A DNA stretch of 64,000 nucleotides from Phanerodontia chrysosporium (Eukaryota; Basidiomycota; Agaricomycetes; Polyporales; Phanerochaetaceae), in contig MJGA01000004.1 of assembly GCA_001910725.1 (NCBI GenBank), forward strand, positions 1,736,001-1,800,000, given 5' to 3'. Position numbers and translations under genes: made by a program. Below the pieces are notes generated by a model. The model had not been told where the DNA came from. It worked only from the letters and a program-made list of their open reading frames with translations, and did no database searches. This document shows positions 1-10,284 of the stretch, one piece after another. How positions within the stretch are numbered: the stretch's first letter is position 1; the number at the start of each line of letters is the position of its first letter.

Positions 1-1847
1 GTCTTCTGCTCCTGTCGCGAGCAGCCCTTCCTCCTCTTCGGAGAGAGATCGCGATAGTCGCCGCCCTCGTGTGTTCTTCGGCTTGTACAGGAATGACTGT
101 ATGACGATGGTGATATCGAACATCAGGGTCCCGCCGCTCCCGAGCAAATATCTGTAGGTAATAGGATCATGAGAAAGGTGCAAGCAATGCTAGCAGGATA
201 ACTCACGGTACGCTCTCCCTCAGGAAGGCAGCTGATTCAGCTTCCGGAAGGCCAAGCTTAGGTGAAGTGAGGATGGAAGAGACATAGAGGAGGTTTCCCA
301 TGAAAGCAAAGACAAAGAGCGAGATTGAGAGGCCTTCTACCGATTTTCTGGCGTACTGCGAGCGAGGTTACGTTAGAGAGACATAAGCAGGCGCAACTGT
401 GATAACACACATTCTTCCAAATTTGAGGCAGTCGAGAAGTGAGGTAGAGTGTTGTACATATCCACGCTGAGATGCGTCCGACAATGTAGTCTGTGCTTGG
501 GCCATCATGACTATCGTCTGGGTCGTCGGCGCGGGCGGGAATGATGGGTTCTTCGAATTGCAGATCGTCGAACGAGATCGGGGTATCGACAGGGGACGCA
601 GGTGCTTCTTCTGCGGTGTTGACGAGGGTATCGGGAATCTTCGTTGGTGTTGGTATTGGCGTACTCCCGGTATGTGCGGTTACGGTTGTGAGGACACGGC
701 CAAATCGAATAGCACTGTCTGTTGCGATCCCTCGTTTGCTTCCCGCAAGCGTCCCCACCCCGAATAACGCCCACACCCCCAGGAACACCATCCCCGCACC
801 CTTCCTACTCGCCCGCGAGCTCCGCCGTTTCGACGACTCGACTGCCCACTCGTGCTGCGCGCCGTCCAGCGGGACCTCGCGCGTCGCGGGCCTGCCGCGG
901 TCGGAGAAATCCTGCTCTTCTTGGGGCCCAGTCGGGAAGATCGAAGACAGCGGCCGGTGGATGGGCGAAAGCGCAGGCGCATGGACACGGCCGATGCTAC
1001 CAGCACGCTCGCGACTCCACGAGACCTTCTTGCGGGTGCTGCGGCCGCCCTCGGAGTGGAAGCTGTCCGCGAGGCGCGCGAGCGCGGCTTCGTCCACCTC
1101 GTCCTCCGCCTCGTCTGCGCCCGCGGAGAGGGCCGTATGCCGCGACTCGACGCTCGACTGAGCCCGGGGTCGCCATCGCGACTGCTCTTCCTGCTGTGCG
1201 GCGAGCGCTGCGGCCGCCGCAACATTGGCTGCGACGTGAGAAAGCGCGCGGTAGTGTGTTGGTGGGTGCTCGGCACGGGTGATGGTCGCAGATGACGCTG
1301 CGCGGGAGCGTCCGCCTAGTGTCGGTCGTGGCTTCGCAGTCTGACGGTAGTATAGGTATTGGCCGACGAGGGTGAAGTCAACGAAGCAGAAGTAGATGGC
1401 GAGGTAGGTCTATATGGAGCCAGGTCCATTCAGTCCGAATAAATGGGGAATTCGGTTGCGCACCTGGAAGGGCAGCTGATGCGTCAATACGCAGCCCACG
1501 AGATTGGACATGTCGCCTGGGTCATCAGCTCAGTTGGAGTGTACACGATTGGTAACCGGGGTAGCCGCTTCACCTAACAGCCAATTGAGCAGGAATGGCC
1601 ATGCGAGACCGTCTACAGAACGTCTCCGGTGGTTCTCGAGGACCTGTCTGGACGAACATCACATGAGTACCAGCCCAGTAGCGCGAATAACGCAAGTGGA
1701 GGGTGACCACGACCCGAGGGTCTCCAGGATTCCGGAGATGACTCGGGTCAAACGTGAAGCGTAAGACACTCACGGGAACTGGGCACCGAGCCAGCAACCG
1801 ATGGACGCATAGCCGAGGACATCGCTGAGTGACGAGAGGAGGGCCAT
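1..1847 (-). CDS. PQ-loop repeat vacuolar membrane transporter (Ypq/SLC66A1-like), 3' end outside window
   Basis: Members of this family export cationic amino acids or cystine across the vacuolar/lysosomal membrane; the exact substrate here is inferred. The start is the ATG at 1847 (MALLSSLSDVLGYASIGCW). Splicing joins GAQFP to QVLENHRRRSVDG, forming the first PQ-loop; the intron (about 1773-1648) falls inside the motif and exon 2 is 1647-1574. A short exon encodes GDMSNLVGCVLTHQLPFQ. A long exon (about 1410-450) carries two membrane segments, then a long hydrophilic Ser/Arg/Ala-rich linker, then the second motif SRLPQIWKN at about 450-490. The next exon continues with RKSVEGLSISLFVFAFMGN. 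The frame is still open at base 1 in a charged tail, so the gene is truncated by the window edge. Seven helices would be expected; exon ends other than those given are approximate. Confidence 0.9.
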
Positions 1848-2090
1848 CGCCGTTGTGAGACACGTCGACGAGGCGTGAGATGGCAGTGAGCACAGGGACA
1901 AGTTCGCAGGTCGGAGCGGAGGGCCTTGCGCTGCAAGAGGGCGCCTAACAAAAGATAAGTGCGAGATCGAGTGATCGGGCATCAACCAGCCAATTGTCTC
2001 CCAACGGTTTCCTGCCCTGCACAGGCAGCGGCACACGAGCGCAACGAGTCGTGTGAGGCAACAAAATGACTATATAATCGATAACGATGT

Positions 2091-3625
2091 CTACGATGCG
2101 ACAAACGCCTCCTGCAGCAGGTCGTCCTGGTGCTTTTTCGCTAGCTCATCGAGGAAATCACGCAGACCATCTCCCTCCATAACAGACTCTACGTTCATGA
2201 GAGATAGCCCAATTCGGTGGTCAGTCACCCTGTCCTGTGCGAATGTCAGGGCCACTCTTGTGAGCTAGATAACAATGAAGACCTACCTGAGGGAAGTTGT
2301 AGGTTCTGATCTTCTCGCTTCGATCTGCACTGCTAACGAGATTCCGGCGGACATCTCGACGCTTTGTCATTTCCTCGGTTAGCTTGCGATCCATGAGACG
2401 CGCTCGTAGGACTTGGAAAGCGCGACGGCGATTCTGAATGCGTTAACGTCATACACTTCGTTCGATCGACAGCATAGTAGTACTCACTTGGTGCTGACTA
2501 CGCTCATCCTGCATTGACACAGTGATGCCAGTCGGTATGTGGGTCAAGCGCACGGCTGACTCTGTTTTGTTGACGTGCTAGATAGTATTGTCAGGGCCGG
2601 AGGACGCATGCATCTGATAACCAGACTCACCTGGCCGCCCGCACCTCGGGATCGCATAACCTCCACTTTGACCTCATCCATCTTGAATAGGTCTTCGTCG
2701 ACTTCTGAGCCCTTGTCTTCTGCCAGTGGAAGCACCTACCGAGACGTGAGCACAAGAAGACCTGCAGAAACCACGGCACTAACCAAAACCGCAACCGTGC
2801 TCGTATGCACTCGACCGTTCACCTCCGTCTCGGGTACCCTCTGAACACGATGCACACCGCTCTCCCATCTGAGCATGTCGTAGGCCTTCTCCCCCTTAAT
2901 CTCCACCACGGCGTCCTTTGTCCCTCCGTTATCCGTCATGTTGTTCGTGACTACGACCGCCTGCCAGCCCATTGTCTGCGCGAGGCGGATGTACATCCGC
3001 ATGATCTCCGCAAGAAACAGGGAAGACTCTGAGCCTCCCACACCCGCCTTCAGCTCGAGCATGGCGGAGAGATGGGCGGTCTCCGAGGGCGGCACGAGAA
3101 GAGACGGGAACCTCTTTTCGGCGAGGTCGGCCAGCTTCGCCAGTAGGTCGCTTTGCTCTTCCTCTGCGAGCGCCTGCATCGTGGGATCAGGGTCTTGCAA
3201 AAGCCTATTTGTCTCTTCAAGCAACTACTATGGTCCCTGTTGAGTACGAGTGCCAATCTGCGCCTGCCAGAGTACTCACGCTTCTAGTATTCTGCCACTC
3301 TTCCCAAGCAGCGCGTAGAGGCTCCATTTCATGGATACGCTGCATGATTTGCTTGTCTTCATGGCTATTCGAGTCAGGATGCACCTGAAGAGGCTAAGGA
3401 CACGGCATGCATAGGCATGACGAAGGCACGCACCTTGGCCTGCATCTCCGAACGCTGCTGCATGCGCCGCAGGACAGCCTGCACTACCGGCGATTTTTCA
3501 AGGGTGTCCACGACATTATGACCGGCTTTTGGCTTTTGCTGCGCGAGAGGTACTGCTGACCATCGAAAGGCGCGGGCTCGTGGGGGAGGCAGGCACACAC
3601 GAAGACGAAAGGCAGTCCGCAACAT
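2091..3625 (-). CDS. MRF1: Mitochondrial peptide chain release factor 1
   Basis: This is a class I release factor that recognises stop codons on mitochondrial ribosomes and triggers peptidyl-tRNA hydrolysis. The ATG at 3625 opens an Arg-rich, acid-poor leader ([20 protein letters not shown]) typical of a mitochondrial import signal. The central exon (3224-2740) carries the PCRF domain ([20 protein letters not shown]) and the family signature [12 protein letters not shown]. The GGQ catalytic tripeptide lies in SRGAGGQ at about 2630-2650. The last exon ends [10 protein letters not shown] with TAG at 2091-2093. Several introns of 50-80 nt interrupt it. Length fits the family. Symbol follows the yeast orthologue. 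Confidence 0.93.
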
Positions 3626-3981
3626 GCAGCCCGCGTAGCGCCCGAGAACCTCGCGAAAGCGAACAGATCACGTGAACAAAACGCCACAAAGGCACGCCAA
3701 AGCGCCCACATTTTCGCCGACCATTCGCGTCTCGCGCAGAAAGCATGGACAATTGTCAGAAATGACTAAAATTACGGTAGTGCAATAAATACTACACGCT
3801 CTCTTGACGGTGCTCTCGTGTCGGAGCACGCAAACCTCGTGAATACATCTTGCGAACGTTCAGCGGGGGCCTGCGTAGCAAGAAGCATTGGTTCCCGAAT
3901 TATGTACTGTCACACTCGTATTGCCTTGCTCTCCTAATTATACACCCACGGGTGGACATCTATTCTACAGCCCGACTTGAG
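3626..3981. other. Intergenic gap between MRF1 start and GST stop
   Basis: This 356-bp stretch must hold the MRF1 promoter and the 3' UTR of the glutathione transferase gene. Open frames across 3484-3752 on the minus strand are antisense or upstream shadows without recognisable domains. I see no RNA gene. Confidence 0.5.
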
Positions 3982-4879
3982 TCAGTTGCAGCTGTTGATG
4001 CCAGCCTGGACAGCCGGCCGCTTCTCGATGCGCTCGACCCACGCCTTGACGTTGGGGAACTCGTCGAGGTCAAGGCCAGTGCGGGGCGCAATGCGCGCCC
4101 AGCCAAAGATCTTGATGTCTGCGATGCCGTACGTGCCCAGGATATACTCGCGGCCCTTGAGACGGTCGTCGAGGACGCGGTACAGACGCTTCGACTCGTT
4201 GAGGTAGCGGTTGATGGCGTATGGGCTAAAGATACATGAATAAGCATCAACGTCACACGAATAGAAGAGAAGGACATCGTACATCTTCTCCGGCGCGTAA
4301 AGGTTAAAATGGTTGGCCTGACCCTGCATGGGGCCAATACCTCCGTGCTGCACGACGCGCGATCAGTCAGTTTTTATGACTGAAGTGAGTCTACTACGTA
4401 CAGCGAAGAATAGCCACTGCAGCTCCTCACTGTAGCCCTTTGGGTCCTTGACGGGGTCGCGCGAGAAGGTGTTCTCCTTGTCGAAGTGCTGGGCAAGATA
4501 AAGGAGGATGGCAGAGGTCTCGAAAACGGGGAAGCCTTCGTGCGTGATTGCGGGAATGCGGCCGTTAGGGCAAATCTTGAGGAACCAGTCTGACTTGACC
4601 TGGTTGTGGACCTTGCCAATGTCTGCGTCCCTGATGCTCATTTTAACAGTCCTGATGATGAGTAGTAAGTATCCTGATAGCTCTATCAACATTGAATATA
4701 TGCGCACTCGTAGTCGGGACCGCCGTAAACAGCCTGCAGTCAAGAGGTGAGCATCCAGAGAGACGACGCGTCAGGAGCATGCTACGAACCTTCAGCTCCT
4801 CCAGGAGGATAGCGGGCACCCATCCATTGGGCGTAGGTGCGGTGTAGTGGACAACAGGCTTGTCGGTGTTGGTGGCCAT
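3982..4879 (-). CDS. Glutathione S-transferase, Ure2-like class
   Basis: A cytosolic GST expected to conjugate glutathione or reduce peroxides. The N-terminal thioredoxin-fold part contains [20 protein letters not shown], then after an intron the GSH-site segment [20 protein letters not shown], which holds the cis-Pro and the E-[ST] gamma-glutamyl contact. The C-terminal helical domain includes [15 protein letters not shown] and ends [16 protein letters not shown] at 3982-3984. The GxxPMxGQ stretch is typical of fungal Ure2p-like GSTs. I chose the ATG at 4879. An in-frame upstream ATG at 4969 would add 30 residues, but a TATATA element lies at about 4970-4976, directly against it, so transcription should start downstream of that ATG. 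If the upstream start were used, the Arg-rich leader could be a mitochondrial signal. Confidence 0.88.
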
Positions 4880-4968
4880 TGCAGAGAGTGCGCGGTGTGT
4901 AGGGAGGGTGGTGCGAGCGAGCAATGGAGGTGGTGAGAGACGAGAGGCTTGCCTGAGGAGCGAGAACA

Positions 4969-4977
4969 TTATATAGG
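4969..4977 (-). promoter_or_regulatory. TATA-like element of the GST gene
   Basis: The minus strand reads CCTATATAA here, about 95 bp upstream of the ATG at 4879. This spacing is common for fungal genes with a short 5' UTR and decides the start choice. Confidence 0.45.
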
Positions 4978-5446
4978 TGAAACCTCAATTGGGGGACGTC
5001 CCATGACTGATATCATCGTTCCCAGCTCTTTAGGTCGGCATACGCACGATGACGCGACCGAGTGGATTGCTAAGCACGGCGCATGTCCCAGTGGATTCCC
5101 GCGCGTTGTCCTTCGTCTTCGCGCGCGACGGTGTGCTGTGCATTGTGCCCCGCCTATGCATAGACCATCGAAACGGTGAATCTCGGACGTCGTTGGCCGT
5201 GGTCACTAAGCACGATCTGGTCAACGGCAGCGGGCATTCAACCTGTGGTTGAGGATTCGGCAGCACAAGAACGATGAGTAAGCACTCCGTTGCGATTGAA
5301 GGGTTCCTTGAGCAGTCCGAGATACAGAGTTCAAGCAGACAAGAGACGCGCCGTTGACAAAGCAGTTGGGAGCACGGCGGGTCTATGCACACGGAATATA
5401 CTGCAGGGCAATTTATTGAATTTTGATTGGCTACTGTACATCATTC

Positions 5447-5461
5447 TAGGGTTAGGGTTAG
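5447..5461 (+). repeat. Short interstitial telomere-like repeat
   Basis: The plus strand reads TAGGGTTAGGGTTAG, about 2.5 units of the TTAGGG repeat used by basidiomycete telomeres. It is far too short to show a former chromosome end and may be a chance or promoter telobox motif. Confidence 0.4.
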
Positions 5462-5929
5462 CCCAACTTAGGGTCGAAAAAAAAATGGCCTGCCCAGCCC
5501 GAGGGCCGAAGCAGGACAGGGAAATATTTGGACGGTGCACGAGCCGAAGCCCGTACAAACCGCAGGGTCCCCCTGAGGACAAGGTCGCCGTGCTATGAGA
5601 GGCCCCCACGGCCCACAAGCCCAGGTACGTGAAGGGGCTTGTGCCATCAAGGTAAGTATGAGGTGCTCTCATGTCCGGCCGCGGCTTATATACCAGAGAC
5701 GCCTGCGCACGGACCACCCTCGTGGCGTGGGAAGTCAAGCGCCCTTCCTCGTCATATTTTGCTGCTTCGAAGCTTTGCGCGACTACTTAAGAAGTTACAC
5801 ACCCGTATATGATACATTACTGTACACTAAGAGAGTAACAAAAATCCACAAAGTGTCATCCACGATCATAGCAGACCACACCGTGACGACGAATCCGATC
5901 CATCCCTTGGGAGCAAAGTCAGCAAGCTC

Positions 5930-8035
5930 CTACTCCGAGTCTTTCTTCTCATCAACATGCTCGTACACCTCGGCAACCTCGACGTCCGCTTCCGGAAGTG
6001 CGCTGACGTTTGGAACACCTCCGAGTCCGTCGAACAGCCTGTTACATGTGCGTCAGATTTATGCATCCCAAGCGAAAAAGGATATGCATACACAGCTGTC
6101 TCCTCGAGGGTGCGGTTCTTCGTCTCGACGAGGAAGAAGTAGATGAACACCAACTCGAACGCAAGCCACACGCAGTACACGATGTAGTACTTCCACTGCA
6201 GCGCCGCGAACGCAATCGGGTTGATGTACTGGTTGAAGACAAGGGACGCCGAGACCGCGAAGCTGAAGATGGTGTAGCCCTTGGCGCGAAGGTTGAACGG
6301 CAAGATCTCGAGCGTGTACGATGTGATGAGCGGCGAGTAGGCGATGCCGTAGAACGCGCTGTACAAGACTACACCGCCGTCAGCGACGACCTTCAAGCAG
6401 ATTACAGTCACTTACAGAGGAACGCAACGACCGCGTTACCCGCGGCCTTGTTTCCGTGTATCGCAAACTGCGCGGAGCAGACCGTCTGCAGGATGAAGAA
6501 GACCAGCATGCCCGCCGTGGAGATGAGGAAGAGAGGCCGACGTCCCGCCTTGTCGCAGAAGAGACCGCCACTGATCGCGTTAATTGCGGACCAGACGTTC
6601 AGGAATGCGCTAATGAGCAGTTGCTCGGTCTTGTTCGTGACTAGAGAAAGAAGTACACACGTGAGCGAGACGTAGCAGGTCCGCTGCAATAACACCTACT
6701 TCCGATAGTCTCGAAGACCTTGTTCAAGTAATATGATCTGTTCACAGATGCTCGTCATCACGGAAGCTCTTCATGCCGATGGACGGTACTCACGCAAGGC
6801 CATTACCACTCCATTGCGAGAAGAATGCGATAGCGATGATGATACGCATGCGCCTGCGGTTTCCAGGAGTCGCCACGAGCTGGAGCCAGCCAGTCTGCTT
6901 CTGCACCTTCTCGCCCTCGATCGCGTTGCGGATCTCCTCGAATTCGAACTGCACAAGCGGATCCTGCTCGTTTCCGTTCGCATGGTAGTACGCGAGGATC
7001 TTCAGCGCCTCCTGCTCGCGGCCCTTCGCGATGAGCCAGCGTGGGCTCTCAGGCGCGAAGAGGATGAGGAAGACCTGCAGCACCGATGGCACAGCCTGCA
7101 CCGCGGAGGGGACCCGCCATGCCCAAGAGTTGTTGATGTGGAAGGTACCGAAGGTCAGCCATGCAGCGCTACCGTGGCGTTAGCAAGAATCATTGAAGCA
7201 GGGTTCAGCTACACTCACACGACAGCACCTGCCGGCCACAGTGCATTGTATACAGACGAGACCGGGCCGCGTTGCGTCCTGATCAACAGGTCATGGGTGA
7301 GTCGCGGCCGCAAGGGTCGACGGGTTCACGTACGGATAAGCAATCTCGGTGACAAGCATGGGTGAAGCGGCGGTCTAATGACATGCGTGAGATGAACGAC
7401 CGTCGGGCTGGCAGTCAATAAGACGTACACAGAATCCGAGACCGAAGCCCACTGCAGAACAAAACAGTCATTATCATCTGAGGATAAGAAGGTGACTGTT
7501 GACTTACTCATGAATCGCGCCCCGATGAACATCTCGACTGTCTGTGACGCGGTCTGGATGATCGCTCCTGCAACCACGATTAATGCGCCAATGAAGATGG
7601 TCCTCTTACGCCCAAGGCCATCGCATAGGTACGGGGTGAATGGTAGCGCGCCAAGAGAGCCTATGTTCTGTATCGCACCAAGCAATCCGAGCTTGGGACC
7701 GCTGGGATACCCGAAGGCGGACTCCCATTGATCAATGAGCTGAAGACCGTCTTCGCTAGATCATGAGCGACAATTCGCCGATAATTGGCGGCAACGAAGG
7801 ACGCACTCATCATGCTTCCATCGTAGCCGTTCGCCGTCGAAGTTATCAGACTGGAGAAACCCGGGACGTCAGCAACGTAGAAGACATGCCAATCAAGAGG
7901 AATGACATACAGAAGCAGAATCCATAAGTTGAGCTTCACGAGCCGGCTGTTCTTCCACCACTTCGCTTTTGGGTCGACAAGCTGGTGGTAGTCGATTTGC
8001 GGGGCCGCAGCGCGGATGGCAGGACCTGGCGCCAT
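5930..8035 (-). CDS. MFS sugar transporter (hexose/lactose permease-like)
   Basis: A plasma-membrane proton-coupled sugar importer of the major facilitator superfamily. From the ATG at 8035 the protein starts MAPGPAIRAAAPQIDYHQL, followed by the first helix and ITSTANGYDGSMM, a signature of fungal lactose-permease/hexose carriers. After an intron come GALPFTPYLCDGLGRKRTIF (the helix 2-3 loop, family GRK motif) and ASQTVEMFIGARF. The middle carries APESPRWLIAKGREQEALKI, matching the PESPRWL signature before the cytoplasmic loop. The second half has FCDKAGRRPLFLISTAGM and, near the end, FFLVETKNRTLEET, matching the PETKGRTLEE signature. The acidic tail ends VYEHVDEKKDSE, TAG at 5930-5932. There are at least seven introns. 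Substrate cannot be fixed from sequence; growth on plant sugars is likely given the nearby Cel6A. Confidence 0.92.
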
Positions 8036-8524
8036 CGTGGGAAGCAAGGCTGTCGGAACAGACACTATTCCATAGCACGTCTGTTGTACTTATACCCAGT
8101 GTGCTACCATCGCACCCGCACCTCGAGAACCGCACTGATGCAAGGTTCGACATAGGTACGCCACCATCCCTGGGCCATCACCATCGTGACTGGGACATAC
8201 GCGGGAGCGCACAGGCCCGGCGGGCAGGTGCATTCAATCGAGGTCCGTCTGAGACCCACCCCTGCAGGTAAACAGGCCAGCTGACCGGCGGGCTCAGCGG
8301 GGCATCACGTACCTGTGGGCGTACGTGCGTAGGTCAGCCCAAGTATAGACAACCGTGCCGCCTTGGGAGAGCTATCTTCCCATGGCGCGCTGCTCCACAA
8401 TCAGAGTCAGTGTATGAATGGGGATAGTGGTGGTGACGCTTTGCCCGTCCCGCTGAATTTGTCCGTCGAGGCTCTGACGAAGCACGACCGAGTCTATTAT
8501 CAGTGAATATCGAGTGCGGCGTAT
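8036..8524. other. Intergenic gap, sugar transporter promoter
   Basis: This 489-bp gap holds the promoter of the minus-strand transporter and the 3' UTR of phosphatase copy B. I see no further gene or RNA. Confidence 0.5.
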
Positions 8525-9861
8525 CTAAGATTGGCTTCGCGCATCCCTGCGGACGCGCCGCCAGTTCTGCGAGAGAAGCATCTTCAGCTTGTTCCAACGT
8601 CTGATAGGACGGCCTACAGGTACCTTGTGCGACAGCTTCGTGAAGTCATCACAAGTCTGCGCGATATGTACCAGGTACTGCCCAACCTTCTCCAACTCAC
8701 GGTCCTCCGCGGCCTCCGGCGTGCCTGCAATTTTGAACGGCTTGACGTGTAGTCCCTGCTTGGGGTTCATGGCGAAGTTCCGACGCTAGCGAGACGAAGT
8801 CAGCTGCGCGTGCGGATAAATTGGTCGCGTGACCGTAACGTACAAGATCATCAACATGGACAGTGTTGTGCGGACCGCTGCGATACAGGCTAGTACCTTC
8901 CAGCTGACAACGAGAGAAGGCACGTACTACTGCGGCAAATGATTCCAGATGATCTGGAGTGCCTTGACCAGATGTTTCGTTTCTTTGCCCTCTTCCGTTG
9001 CGCGCGCCTCAAACATTGCACGCTTGTCTAGCGCTGCCGGACGGAAAGATTAGCACGACAAATCATGGTACTGGTCCCATGAGACGCGCCGCATTACCGA
9101 ACGAGATCTGGAGATCAAAATGAGTGGCTTAGTTTTCCTCGAAAGCGTCTCCGAAGTCTCACCGCCCAATCATCAGATGAGCCTTCCAAAACCTCCAGCT
9201 CGGCCAACTTCGTCACGAGCATATTCCACGGTCGCTGAGACCTTTGGTCACGTCGCAACGTCATAAGCCTGGGCCTTGTACATCAAGGAGCCAATAGTCT
9301 TACCAGATGCAGATGTCATAATACTTGTACACTTCTCTCAAGAACTCCAATAGGCCGGGCCTAGCGCACTGTCTTGGCGACAGCTCTCCTTTCCTCAACG
9401 CACGTGCGTCCACAATCGCTATCGTGGCAATATTATCAGCACGTATTTTAAGTACCGAACAAAGTTAGATCACGCACTCTGATCTACATCGAGGACCAGC
9501 AACCGCTTGCCCTCTCTCAGCGGATGCACCACGTCTATCGTTGTGCTGTCGGTAATTTCTTGTATCTTCTGTAAATTATAAGGATCGTTTGCGAAGGGAA
9601 CGGCTGGCTAGTGAGCTGTGCGTTAGCAAAGAAAGATAGACGACGTCATGAAGGAAGACGTACTTCAGTTGCCAGCTCCATTACCTCATCTGCAGACTCG
9701 TCGAGAGATTCGTCTTTGCCCACGTCCATACAATCGTCTTCCTCGGTGTCAGTGGAATCGTAACCATCTACCCAATTGCGATCATCCCATGCTGCATCGT
9801 AGTCCTGAGCTGCTGCGGACATGGTCTGGTCACCGAGGACGCTTCTTACGTTGACCGTCAT
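8525..9861 (-). CDS. UBLCP1-like phosphatase, tandem copy B, UBL domain missing
   Basis: An FCP1/SCP-type HAD phosphatase of the UBLCP1 family (known members act on nuclear proteasomes or the RNA polymerase II CTD). The ATG at 9861 gives an acidic leader rich in Asp/Glu (9640-9861) with no ubiquitin-like fold. The catalytic domain follows: HPLREGKRLLVLDVDQ, then intron 9419-9477 whose removal completes DVDQT (DxDxT). Next are QCARPGLLEFLREVYKYYDI, WSQRPWNMLVTKLAELEVLE, ISFALDKRAMFEA, IIWNHLPQYYGP, the second acidic motif VHVDDLRRNFAMNPKQG, and DDFTKLSHKNWRR. It stops with TAG at 8525-8527. Every exon-intron junction I followed is consensus GT-AG and phases match copy A, so the gene looks functional. 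It lies 423 bp downstream of copy A's stop codon, so it is a tandem duplicate. Confidence 0.85.
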
Positions 9862-10284
9862 GGGTGCGACGTTTGGATTCTGTTCGCAAACGTCCTAAGA
9901 GTGCATGTTTTTATATCCATGCATGCTGCCCTCCACAATCTAAGACGCCTACTGAATGTAGGATGTTCTAGACTGCCCGCCAGAACTTCGCTCCAGTGGA
10001 ATACGACGTCAGATATGGGTGCACGACTGCGCTGCCGTGAACGAGACAAACAGGCAGGTGCACTCTGTTACCCGTGACGCGCCCGTTGTAGCGCCCACAT
10101 ACGGTGTCGCCTTGACCCATGGCAGATAAATACCTCGTGGGACGGAGACATACCCAGCCGCAGGCAGCTGAATGAGCATCGGTTATCCATTTCCAGATGA
10201 ATGCCAAGCTTGAAGGGTTCGACGATATGTCATCATCGCCAGAGGTTACCACTGATACAGAGCCTGCCATGAGGTTTCCAGAAA
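9862..10284. other. Spacer between the tandem phosphatase copies
   Basis: These 423 bp should contain the 3' UTR of copy A and the promoter of copy B. I searched for a remnant of a UBL domain in front of copy B and found none; the minus-strand open frame 9858-10049 does not resemble the copy A N-terminus. Confidence 0.5.

Larger units (their letters stand above)
4880..5929. other. Intergenic region with a short telomere-like motif
   Basis: About 1.05 kb without a recognisable gene, between the GST promoter and the 3' end of the sugar transporter. It contains the telomere-like string at 5447-5461 and an A9 run just after it (about 5478). A minus-strand 135-codon frame (5331-5738) has no recognisable domain and its composition does not look coding. 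Confidence 0.5.

Noticed and set aside
541..1295. Long plus-strand open frames opposite the PQ-loop gene
   Set aside because: They are antisense shadows of the GC-rich hydrophilic linker exon and show no domain.
4880..4969. Upstream in-frame ATG (4969) as the GST start
   Set aside because: A TATA element lies directly upstream of it, so the transcript should begin downstream of this ATG. I kept it only as an alternative.
8036..8065. Extension of the sugar transporter to 8065
   Set aside because: That extension begins with GTG, not ATG; the first in-frame ATG is at 8035.
8525..9861. Copy B of the phosphatase as a pseudogene
   Set aside because: All junctions followed are consensus, and the DxDxT and DD motifs are intact, with no stop in the joined frame.
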